Part shown: one piece after another, positions 1 through 6,741 of the stretch
How positions within the stretch are numbered: position 1 is the stretch's first letter
Layout: each line of letters opens with the position of its first letter
Assembly: GCA_965368115.1 (NCBI GenBank)
Contig: CBDULQ010000165.1
Coordinates: forward strand, 1-8,525
From: CBDULQ01 sp965368115
GTDB lineage: Bacteria > Pseudomonadota > Gammaproteobacteria > SZUA-229
Length of the DNA: 8,525 bases
Reading direction: 5' to 3'
Notes under the pieces: model-generated
The model's input: the letters and a program-made list of their open reading frames with translations, nothing else
The model's database searches: none
What the model was told of the DNA's origin: nothing
Position numbers and translations under genes: made by a program

Positions 1-356
1 GGCTTTTCCTGTCCGCATACAACGAAGAAGACACCGTCCAGCAGGCCGTCAGGGGTGGTGGACTGGGCTATGTCGTGAAGCCGGTAGACGCACCTCAGCT
101 TATTCCGGCTGTTGAATCCGCACTGGCTAGAGCACGCGATTTGCGCGCCCTGATCGACACCAAAAAACAGCTTGAACAGGCATTGTCCGGGCAACGTAAG
201 AACAGTGTCGCCGTCGGCATCCTGATGGAACGCCGAGGCCTCGCCGAAGCCGAAGCATTTGAAACATTGCGTGCCACGGCTCGTTCTAGCAATCGCAAGC
301 TCGACGAACTGAGTAGAGAACTGGTCGATGCACTGGAACGGGTTAACACCCTGTAA
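1..356 (+). CDS. ANTAR-domain response regulator, 3' part (5' end cut by window edge)
   Basis: This is the C-terminal 117 residues of a response regulator, readable from base 3 to a TAA stop at 354-356; its start lies outside the window. The first ~35 residues are the end of a receiver domain: a Ser in FLSAY matches the conserved Thr/Ser position, and the Lys-Pro of YVVKPVD is the conserved switch lysine. A helical linker (about RARDLRALIDTKKQLEQAL) leads into an ANTAR domain with the typical GILMERRGLAEAEAFETLR core and a final three-helix pattern. ANTAR domains (AmiR, NasT, EutV, PdtaR) bind paired hexaloop hairpins in nascent RNA and usually prevent premature termination. The phosphorylated Asp is not in the window. 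The sensor kinase 53 bp downstream is of the class that partners with ANTAR regulators, so the two are inferred to be a cognate pair. It acts in the cytoplasm. Family assignment is firm; targets are unknown. Confidence 0.93.
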   Translation, partial: LFLSAYNEEDTVQQAVRGGGLGYVVKPVDAPQLIPAVESALARARDLRALIDTKKQLEQALSGQRKNSVAVGILMERRGLAEAEAFETLRATARSSNRKLDELSRELVDALERVNTL

Positions 357-395
357 AGTCGGCTCTGGCCTCCAACAACCTGTACTCTACTCCAG

Positions 396-402
396 CAGGG
401 GA
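396..402 (+). promoter_or_regulatory. Ribosome binding site of the multi-PAS sensor kinase
   Basis: The purine-rich CAGGGGA lies 7 bases before the ATG at 410 and is a good Shine-Dalgarno match. It supports this ATG as the start and therefore a short N-terminal helix (residues 1-28) with no signal peptide before the first PAS domain. Confidence 0.6.
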
Positions 403-409
403 AATCGGC

Positions 410-3394
410 ATGACACCCAGCGACGAATATGCGGAGCTTAGTCGCGAACAGCTGATCGAGCGACTGCAGGAACTGGAACGCGTCAACGGCCTGTACCGGT
501 TCATTATTGATGCAGCTCCTGCGCTGATTTCCTATGTAGATGCCAGGCAGTATTATCGCCTGGTTAACCGGGGATACGAGAACTGGTTTAACAAGGACCA
601 CAAGCAGCTCGAAAATCGCCCCGTAAGGGAAGTCGTAGGCGATACCGCTTTTCGGGGGCTTGCTGAACATATTCGCCTCGCCCTGTCCGGCGAGCAGGTT
701 AACTACGAGTACCAGCTCGAAAACTTTCAGCATGGGCTGAGGGATATATCAGTCAGCTACATTCCCCACTGGGTAGATGAGCAGGTAACCGGATTTTGTG
801 CGATGGTGCAGGACATCACCGATCGCAAACGCGCCGAAGAGAACCTGCGCCAGCAACTCACGCTCAATCAACTTTACCTGGATACGGTTCATTCCATCAT
901 TCTCGCGCTGGATGTCGATGGACGCATCGTCAAACTTAATCGCAGCGCCTGCACCCTCCTCGGCGCCGAGGAAAGCGAGCTGCTCGGCCGTGACTGGTTC
1001 GATAATTTTATTCCCGAACCGGAGCGCGACCGGGTACGCGCTATATTTACTCGTCTGCTCGAGGGCAATGACCAGGAAATAGAATACAACTGCAATTCGA
1101 TCCGCTGCATCGATGGCAGCATCCGCATCGTAGAATGGCATAACAACCGCCTGGTCGATGATACACATCAGCCATTCGGCATCCTGAGTTCGGGCATCGA
1201 CATCACCGAGCGTCAGCGCTCCGAAACCGCACTGCAGGAAAGTGAACAACGTTTCCGTACCCTGTTTGAACAGGCACCCATCGGCATGGCCATCGGTGGA
1301 CTGGATACCCGCCCCATTCGAGTCAACCATGCGCTACAGCAATTTCTGGGTTATAGCGAAGAGAAAATGCGCAAGTCGGACTTCCTGACCTGGACTCATC
1401 CGGACGACCTGCGGGCAAGTCGAGCAATGCTCGACAAACTACTCAATGGAGAAGCGGAAGAGCTATCCATCGAAAAACGTTATTTACGCAAGGACGGCCG
1501 ACCTGTCTGGGCACAGACACAGGTCTGCGTGGTTCACAACGACCAGGGCGAGGCAGATCATTTCGTGGCTATGATTCAGGACATCACCCGCCAGAAAAAC
1601 AAGCGCCAGGCATTGATCGAGAGCGAAGAGCGTTACCGGAATTTATTCATGGGGTCTCCGGATGCCATTTTTCTAAACCAGAACAACCGGGTCACCCTGG
1701 TCAACCAGGCCTGTCTACAACTGTTTGGCGCCAGCAGTGCAGAGCAGCTTGTCGGACGCCCCATATATGATCTGTTTCATGAAGATTTTCATCCGATTAT
1801 TCGGCAGCGTATCGATAAAATACTTGAATCAGATGGCATAGCACCAAGACTGGAAGAAAAAATCGTTCGCCTCGACGGCAGCCTGGTCGATGTCGATGTC
1901 ATTGCCGCCTCGTTCAGCTACGGTGATAAAAAAGCCATCCATGTCATTATGCGCGACATCACTCAACGCAAACAGGCGGAGAATGCACTTAGCGAAAGCC
2001 GACGTCGCCTGGAATGGGCCGAAGAAATCGGTCATATGGGCAGCTGGGAATTCGACCTCGACAATAATCGCCTCACCTGGTCAGATGAAGTTTTCCGCAT
2101 TTTTGGTTTGGATCCTCAATCGTTTACACCTGATTATCGATATTTTCTGAGCGCCGTACACGAAGACGATCGCGACATGGTCGATCATAGCTATCGTGAA
2201 TCCGTCGAACGTGATGATGCAAGCTATGATATCGAGCACCGAATCATACGATCCGATACCGGCGAGACACGCATCGTGCATGAGAAATGCCTGCATTTTC
2301 GTAATCCAGAGGGACGTATCGTACAGTCGCTTGGCATGGTGCATGACGTCACCGAACAACGCCATATAAAACAGGCACTGGAAGCCAAGAATCGCGAGCT
2401 TGAGGCGGTCCTCGATATCATCCCTGCCATGGTTTACGTGAAAGACAGCAAGCTGCGTCATGTCAATGTCAACAAGGCAACCTGTGACTTCACCGGCGCG
2501 CCGAAGGAACAGTTCATTGGCCACACCTGTGCCGACGTGGTACCAGCGGAGCTTGCACGCTCTTCAGAAGCCAGTGACATCGAAGTATTGAATAGCGGAC
2601 AGGCTATAGAGAATATCGAAGAGTCATGGACCGATGCAAACGGCAAGGTACACTGGGCTACAACATCCAAAGCACCCATTCTCGACGAACAGGGACTTGT
2701 TACAGGCCTGGTCGGGCTCACCATCAACATTACTGAACGAAAAGAAGCCGAACTCGCTCGCATCGATAACCTTAAAGCACAACGCGACACCCTGGTACGC
2801 GAAGTTCATCATCGCATCAAGAATCACCTGCAGGGCGTTATCGGCCTGCTGCGTAACATCATCACCGGTGATCCGAGCATCACCACACCTCTGGAAGAGG
2901 TCATCACGCAGATCCGTACCATTGCCCAGGTGTACGGTTTACAAAGTACGCGTGACGACGCTCGAGTTCGTGTTTGCGACCTGGTATTAAACAGCTGCAA
3001 GGAAGTCAGAGAACCGGTGCAGATGTCCCCAAGGACACCTGCCGACCGAGAAGCTATCCTGGCTCAGCGGGAAGCCGTTCCGGTTGCACTCATTATCAAT
3101 GAGCTCATCACCAATGCGATCAAACATGTAAATAAAGAATCCGGGCAGGCTCAGGTCGCCGTCAACCTGAACCTGGCTAACCAGGAAGCCCTTCTTCAGA
3201 TTAGCAACAGTCCTGCCCGGCTGCCGGACGACTTCGACTTCGCTACACGCCGGGGCACCGGAACCGGTCTGGAGCTGGTCGCCTCATTACTGCCCAGAGA
3301 GGGCGCATCCATAGACATTCAACAGATTGATGATGCGGTAATCACACGTCTGCGTCTACGAGGTCCTGTGGTCAGCATCAACCCTGTCGAATAG
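410..3394 (+). CDS. Cytoplasmic six-PAS sensor histidine kinase (HisKA_2 type)
   Basis: This is a 994-residue sensor kinase without signal peptide or membrane segments. After a short N-terminal helix come six PAS domains at about residues 28-140, 150-268, 277-395, 403-520, 530-650 and 660-778. Each ends in the (D/N)(I/V)T hinge: DITDRK, DITERQ, DITRQK, DITQRK, DVTEQR, NITERK. Domain 3 also has the HPDDL and RKDG marks of the PAS_3 type. A helix then leads to the HisKA_2 phosphoacceptor motif REVHHRIKNHLQ (His800/His801; His801 aligns with the H of HRxKN). The ATPase domain shows an N box (NELITNAIKH, 897-906) and a glycine-rich lid ending GTGTGLELV (949-957). The G1 box expected as DxGxG reads SNSPAR (932-937), a notable deviation. 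HisKA_2 kinases such as EutW and PdtaS signal to ANTAR regulators, matching the upstream gene. No flavin LOV motif (NCRFLQ) is seen, so the ligand is unknown. It is probably co-transcribed with the regulator. Confidence 0.93.
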   Translation: MTPSDEYAELSREQLIERLQELERVNGLYRFIIDAAPALISYVDARQYYRLVNRGYENWFNKDHKQLENRPVREVVGDTAFRGLAEHIRLALSGEQVNYEYQLENFQHGLRDISVSYIPHWVDEQVTGFCAMVQDITDRKRAEENLRQQLTLNQLYLDTVHSIILALDVDGRIVKLNRSACTLLGAEESELLGRDWFDNFIPEPERDRVRAIFTRLLEGNDQEIEYNCNSIRCIDGSIRIVEWHNNRLVDDTHQPFGILSSGIDITERQRSETALQESEQRFRTLFEQAPIGMAIGGLDTRPIRVNHALQQFLGYSEEKMRKSDFLTWTHPDDLRASRAMLDKLLNGEAEELSIEKRYLRKDGRPVWAQTQVCVVHNDQGEADHFVAMIQDITRQKNKRQALIESEERYRNLFMGSPDAIFLNQNNRVTLVNQACLQLFGASSAEQLVGRPIYDLFHEDFHPIIRQRIDKILESDGIAPRLEEKIVRLDGSLVDVDVIAASFSYGDKKAIHVIMRDITQRKQAENALSESRRRLEWAEEIGHMGSWEFDLDNNRLTWSDEVFRIFGLDPQSFTPDYRYFLSAVHEDDRDMVDHSYRESVERDDASYDIEHRIIRSDTGETRIVHEKCLHFRNPEGRIVQSLGMVHDVTEQRHIKQALEAKNRELEAVLDIIPAMVYVKDSKLRHVNVNKATCDFTGAPKEQFIGHTCADVVPAELARSSEASDIEVLNSGQAIENIEESWTDANGKVHWATTSKAPILDEQGLVTGLVGLTINITERKEAELARIDNLKAQRDTLVREVHHRIKNHLQGVIGLLRNIITGDPSITTPLEEVITQIRTIAQVYGLQSTRDDARVRVCDLVLNSCKEVREPVQMSPRTPADREAILAQREAVPVALIINELITNAIKHVNKESGQAQVAVNLNLANQEALLQISNSPARLPDDFDFATRRGTGTGLELVASLLPREGASIDIQQIDDAVITRLRLRGPVVSINPVE

Positions 3395-3482
3395 CCTTTC
3401 ACTCCGACAATATGCATTATCAAGTTAGCGAATTGCCTGTATCATTGAGCTTCCGATTACAAACTCGTCACTGGATGTCCAG

Positions 3483-4289
3483 GTGGAACATCGCGCAAGA
3501 AAACGTTTTGGACAAAATTTTTTAACTGACTCGACCATAATCGATCGCATCGTCATGGCCATCAACCCCGGCATCGATGACCACCTGATTGAAATTGGCC
3601 CGGGCCTTGGTGCTCTGACCTGTCCGTTAATCAAACAAACCGGCAAACTCGATGTTATTGAGCTGGACCGGGACATCATCCCCAAGCTTCGCCTCAACTG
3701 CGGCCTGCAAGGTGAACTCAATATTCACAATGTCGATGTGTTGAAATACGATTTTTCCGAGCTCTATGACGGAGAACACAAATTACGTATCGTCGGTAAT
3801 CTACCTTACAATATTTCAACGCCTATCATATTTCACCTGGTGAAATATGCCGACATGATTCGGGATATGCATTTCATGCTGCAAAAAGAAGTCGTACAAC
3901 GACTGGCAGCTGCAGCGGGGACTGCCGACTACAGTCGGTTATCGGTGATGGCTCAGTTACATTTCCGTGTCACGCCCCTGTTTCTGGTGCCTCCGGAAGC
4001 ATTCAATCCACGCCCGAAGGTCGAATCAGCCATCGTTAAACTGGTCCCGCACTCCGAACCGCCGGTACAGATCGACGATCGCCAGGTATTCGACAGGCTG
4101 ATCAGCCAGGCTTTCTCGCAAAGACGCAAAACCATCCGGAATGTATTGAAAAAAATCTGTACTGAAGCCCAGCTGGAAGAAGCGGGCATCGATCCTGGAC
4201 ACAGAACAGAAACCATTGATTTACAAAGGTTTGCACGACTGGCAAATATCCTCAGCCAGGATACGAATCAAAATGTTCATAAAAATTAG
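3483..4289 (+). CDS. rsmA: 16S rRNA (adenine1518-N6/adenine1519-N6)-dimethyltransferase RsmA/KsgA
   Basis: The enzyme uses S-adenosylmethionine to dimethylate two adjacent adenines in the helix 45 loop of 16S rRNA, a late quality-control step in 30S assembly; its loss gives kasugamycin resistance. The 268 residues match the family length (E. coli 273). Visible motifs are the N-terminal ARKRFGQNFL (5-14), SAM motif I IEIGPGLGALT (36-46), the acidic VIELDRD (58-64), the catalytic motif IV NLPYNIS (106-112), PPEAFNPRPKV (170-180) and QRRKTIRN (213-220). The start is a GTG. No ATG or TTG lies between it and the in-frame TAG at 3426-3428, so GTG is the first usual start. Only a weak GGA at 3473-3475 precedes it as ribosome binding site. 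The 88 bp before it show no terminator and only a poor promoter candidate (TTGCCT at 3433, TACAAA at 3458, 19 bp apart). surA and pdxA, its frequent upstream neighbours, are absent here. Confidence 0.97.
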   Translation: MEHRARKRFGQNFLTDSTIIDRIVMAINPGIDDHLIEIGPGLGALTCPLIKQTGKLDVIELDRDIIPKLRLNCGLQGELNIHNVDVLKYDFSELYDGEHKLRIVGNLPYNISTPIIFHLVKYADMIRDMHFMLQKEVVQRLAAAAGTADYSRLSVMAQLHFRVTPLFLVPPEAFNPRPKVESAIVKLVPHSEPPVQIDDRQVFDRLISQAFSQRRKTIRNVLKKICTEAQLEEAGIDPGHRTETIDLQRFARLANILSQDTNQNVHKN

Positions 4290-4353
4290 CGGTCACAGCT
4301 ACGGGCAAATCTGGTAAGCTAAGCCATCGGTTAATCGAGACGAATTCGGAATC

Positions 4354-4734
4354 ATGACGCAGAGCGAATACAAAATCAGTATCGAAGTGGAACCTGCCTA
4401 CATTGAGGAACAATCCGATCCGGATCACGAACAGTATGTGTTCTCCTATACGGTGACCATTATCAATGACGGAACGGTTCCGGCAAAATTACTGACACGA
4501 CATTGGGTTATCACCGACGCCGATGGGGAGACCCAGGAAGTAAAAGGTGAAGGCGTTGTCGGGGAACAGCCCTATCTCAAACCCGGCGAAGCATTTCAGT
4601 ACACCAGCGGCACCTTGATGAAAACGCCGGTCGGTTCAATGCAGGGCAGTTACCAGATGCTTGCTGACGACGGCATCAAGTTTGACGCGCAGATTCCGGA
4701 GTTCTATCTGGTTGTTCCTAAGACGCTTCACTGA
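4354..4734 (+). CDS. apaG: ApaG protein (DUF525/ApaG domain)
   Basis: This 126-residue protein (E. coli ApaG is 125) is a single ApaG domain, an immunoglobulin-like/fibronectin type III beta sandwich. The diagnostic stretches are FSYTVTIINDGTVPAKLLTR (about 29-48), HWVITDADGETQEVKGEGVVGEQP (about 49-72), LKPGEAFQYTSG and GSMQGSYQM. The biochemical role is not settled. The gene is classically linked to apaH and ksgA, some homologues have been reported to bind pyrophosphate-containing nucleotides, and in eukaryotes the domain occurs in F-box proteins as a protein-interaction module. It is cytoplasmic with no signal peptide. It starts 64 bp after rsmA, with CGGA a few bases upstream as a weak ribosome binding site. 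No clear promoter or terminator lies in that gap, so co-transcription with rsmA is likely. Confidence 0.96.
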   Translation: MTQSEYKISIEVEPAYIEEQSDPDHEQYVFSYTVTIINDGTVPAKLLTRHWVITDADGETQEVKGEGVVGEQPYLKPGEAFQYTSGTLMKTPVGSMQGSYQMLADDGIKFDAQIPEFYLVVPKTLH

Positions 4735-4756
4735 ATCAGTACAACATTAAATCAGT

Positions 4757-5368
4757 ATGGGACTGAAGTTCAGTTATACCCTGCTATCCCCAATATATGA
4801 CGCCGTGGTTGCTGCGCCAACCGAGTCCATAAGGCGCAACAGTTTGCAGCGCCTCGGCGCACACCCATCTTCCAGGGTACTTCTCAACGGCATCGGTAGC
4901 GGACTCGATCTCCCCTATCTACCTCAGGACCACCAGTATATCGGGGCAGACCTTACTCCGGCCATGCTACGCAAAGCACGCAAACGTGCCGATCACCAGC
5001 AGCTGAATATCAAAATGCAGGAAGCTGATGCCATGCAACTACCCTTCGGCAACGGCAGTTTCGACATTGTTGTTATGCACCTGATTCTGGCAGTTGTACC
5101 GCAACCTCTAAAAGCCTTACAGGAAGCAAGTCGTGTACTAAAGCCCGGTGGTAAAATTTATATTCTGGACAAGTTCATCCAGCCCGGAGAGAGCGCCTTG
5201 CTACGTCGTATGATAAACCCGCTGATAAGGCATCTGGCAACGCGAACCGATGTGATTTTTGAACAACTTCATCAGCACTGCCAGGAACTCCGACTTATCG
5301 AAAATAAACCGGTATTATTAGGTGGCTGGTTTCGTAGCATCGAACTCGAAAAAGAGAATTCGGCGTAA
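4757..5368 (+). CDS. Class I SAM-dependent methyltransferase of unknown substrate (UbiE/PmtA-like)
   Basis: A 203-residue Rossmann-fold methyltransferase (Methyltransf_11 type). Visible elements are motif I VLLNGIGSGLDLPYLP (41-56), with GxGxG intact but the usual acidic residue (VLEIG) replaced by Leu43 and the following position by Asn44; motif II YIGADLTPAMLRKARKRA (61-78) with ribose-binding Asp65; EADAMQLPFGNGSFDIVV (89-106); and RVLKPGGKIYILDKF (126-140). The GLDLPYLP and AVVPQP stretches recall Rhodobacter-type phosphatidylethanolamine N-methyltransferases and UbiE relatives, but the substrate is not determined. The N-terminus (SPIYDAVVAAP) is also typical of that group. It begins 22 bp after apaG with no obvious Shine-Dalgarno sequence, and its TAA overlaps the apaH ATG by one base. 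It is therefore probably co-translated with apaH. The methyltransferase call is firm; any pathway assignment is a guess. Confidence 0.9.
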   Translation: MGLKFSYTLLSPIYDAVVAAPTESIRRNSLQRLGAHPSSRVLLNGIGSGLDLPYLPQDHQYIGADLTPAMLRKARKRADHQQLNIKMQEADAMQLPFGNGSFDIVVMHLILAVVPQPLKALQEASRVLKPGGKIYILDKFIQPGESALLRRMINPLIRHLATRTDVIFEQLHQHCQELRLIENKPVLLGGWFRSIELEKENSA

Positions 5369-6261
5369 TGGCTGTTTATGCAATTGGCGACATTCAGGGC
5401 TGTTATAGCCAGCTTGAAAGCCTGCTCAAGGCGATCAACTTCAAAAGCGACCGTGATCAGCTCTGGTTTGCCGGTGACATTATCAATCGCGGCCCCGAAT
5501 CTTTACGTACCCTGCGCTATATAAAAACACTTCAGGACAATGCCGTTACCGTGCTCGGTAATCACGACCTGCATTTGCTGGCCATTGCCAACGGCCGCGG
5601 CAAACCAGGAAAAAAAGACACTATTGGAGATATACTGGAAGCCGCCGATCGCGATCAGCTCCTTGACTGGCTGATTCATCGTCCATTGATGCATTATGAC
5701 AACAAACTTGATGCCTGCCTGGTGCACGCCGGCATTTATCCTGGCTGGTCAATCAAGGATGCTCTGGCCCGTGCGGCAGAAGTCGAAAAAATATTACGCG
5801 GCAAAAAGCAGCACGAGTTTTTTCAGCACATGTACGGTGACAAACCGCCCCGCTGGTCTAATAAACTCAAAGGCTGGGACCGGCTTCGATTCATTACCAA
5901 TGTCTTTACTCGCATGCGATACTGCGATAACCGTGGGCACCTGAGTCTGCGCGACAAGGGCGCACCGGGCAAACAGGCGCCCGGAATCATCCCCTGGTTC
6001 GAATCGGAATCACGATGTACGGGTGATACCGATATTATTTTTGGTCACTGGTCGACACTGAAAGACCCGGGCCTTCCTCATCTACATCCTCTGGATACCG
6101 GCTGCCTGTGGGGCGGAAAACTGACGGCTATGCAGGTCGACAGCGAAGACAAGCGGCTGATACAGGTTGATTGCCCCCAGGCACAACCGTTCGATGTTGT
6201 CCGCAGACACAACACCAGGAAAGGCCCGTTTAAGAAAATGCTGGGTTATTTTTTACGCTGA
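5368..6261 (+). CDS. apaH: Bis(5'-nucleosyl)-tetraphosphatase, symmetrical (Ap4A hydrolase)
   Basis: ApaH splits diadenosine tetraphosphate into two ADP and also removes NpnN caps from bacterial RNA 5' ends, so it controls alarmone level and RNA stability. The 297 residues show the calcineurin-like metallophosphatase motifs: GDIQGC (7-12), GDIINRGP (36-43), GNHDLHLL (64-71), VHAG (119-122), the ApaH-specific RLRFITNVFTRMRYC (172-186), FGHW (225-228) and LDTGCLWGG (242-250). Position 10 is Gln where E. coli has the metal ligand His (GDVHG); I recall Gln in other non-enteric ApaH proteins, so this is probably a subfamily variant. The C-terminus is about 17 residues longer than in E. coli and strongly basic (RRHNTRKGPFKKM, 279-291). 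The start ATG is inside TAATG, shared with the upstream methyltransferase stop, with AAGAGA 10 bases before it. The last 16 bp overlap the end of folA on the opposite strand. Confidence 0.96.
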   Translation: MAVYAIGDIQGCYSQLESLLKAINFKSDRDQLWFAGDIINRGPESLRTLRYIKTLQDNAVTVLGNHDLHLLAIANGRGKPGKKDTIGDILEAADRDQLLDWLIHRPLMHYDNKLDACLVHAGIYPGWSIKDALARAAEVEKILRGKKQHEFFQHMYGDKPPRWSNKLKGWDRLRFITNVFTRMRYCDNRGHLSLRDKGAPGKQAPGIIPWFESESRCTGDTDIIFGHWSTLKDPGLPHLHPLDTGCLWGGKLTAMQVDSEDKRLIQVDCPQAQPFDVVRRHNTRKGPFKKMLGYFLR

Positions 6262-6731
6262 TATTCGATGGTGTCGAAAGCGTAGTTATTTTTTTCGTCC
6301 GCCTGGAAATGACGTGTCGTCAGCACTTGCCAGTCCTGTTCTGAAAACACGGGAAACCAGGCATCACCTTCACATTCGGCATTCACACGGGTCAAATACA
6401 TTTTGTCTGCACGATCTATCATCTGCTGATAAAAACTCGCACCGCCGATAATCATGACCTCCTCAACATCCCCAGCCTGCTCGAGCGCACCTTCGATACT
6501 GTCTACGACGGTCACCCCATCGGCAGCAAATCCACTTCGGCTAATGACAATGTTCTTTCGTCCGGGTAAGGGTCTCCCAATGGATTCAAACGTCTTGCGC
6601 CCCATGATCACAGGCTTCCCCATGGTCACCTGTTTAAAATGCTGAAAATCAGCCGGCAGATGCCAGGGCAATCCATTGTTTGCACCAATCAGGCGATTCT
6701 TATCCATGGCGGCAATCAGTGAAATTATCAT
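6246..6731 (-). CDS. folA: Dihydrofolate reductase
   Basis: The enzyme reduces 7,8-dihydrofolate to tetrahydrofolate with NADPH, recycling the dihydrofolate made by thymidylate synthase; it is the trimethoprim target. The protein is 161 residues (E. coli 159). Motifs are SLIAAMDKNRLIG (4-16), LPWHLPADFQHFK (21-33) with catalytic Asp28 and Trp23, GRKTFESIGRPLPGRKNIV (44-62), the nucleotide-binding IIGGASFY (94-101) and LTRVNAECEGDAWFP (113-127), with Thr114 matching E. coli Thr113. The reading frame stays open 45 bases further upstream to 6776. The start at 6731 is preferred because it gives the family N-terminus and has AGGA 6 bases before it. It follows thyA by 8 bp in the same operon. Nothing in the active site suggests trimethoprim resistance, though this cannot be judged from sequence alone. 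The 3' end overlaps apaH tail to tail. Confidence 0.97.
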   Translation of the reverse strand: MIISLIAAMDKNRLIGANNGLPWHLPADFQHFKQVTMGKPVIMGRKTFESIGRPLPGRKNIVISRSGFAADGVTVVDSIEGALEQAGDVEEVMIIGGASFYQQMIDRADKMYLTRVNAECEGDAWFPVFSEQDWQVLTTRHFQADEKNNYAFDTIEYQRKK

Positions 6732-6737
6732 GCGCGT

Positions 6738-6741
6738 TCCT
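6738..6741 (-). promoter_or_regulatory. folA ribosome binding site overlapping the thyA stop codon
   Basis: On the minus strand the sequence reads TAGGAACGCGC followed by ATG. AGGA sits 6 bases before the folA start at 6731, and its AG is also the last two bases of the thyA TAG stop (6742-6740). This decides the folA start in favour of the 161-residue protein and suggests translational coupling of thyA and folA. Confidence 0.65.

Noticed and set aside
357..409. Possible ANTAR-target hairpins between the regulator and kinase genes
   Set aside because: I looked for two adjacent hexaloop stems and found only 3-bp pairings (for example CTG/CAG), which are not credible.
95..733. Long open frame on the minus strand opposite the regulator and kinase (also 749-1330, 2081-2524)
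   Set aside because: These lie antisense to clearly conserved ANTAR and PAS coding sequence and resemble no known protein. They are by-products of codon bias.
4734..4757. Direct repeat AATCAGTA twice, 16 bp apart, between apaG and the methyltransferase
   Set aside because: Only 8 bp and two copies, partly inside the apaG stop and the next start codon. It is too short to support a regulatory site.
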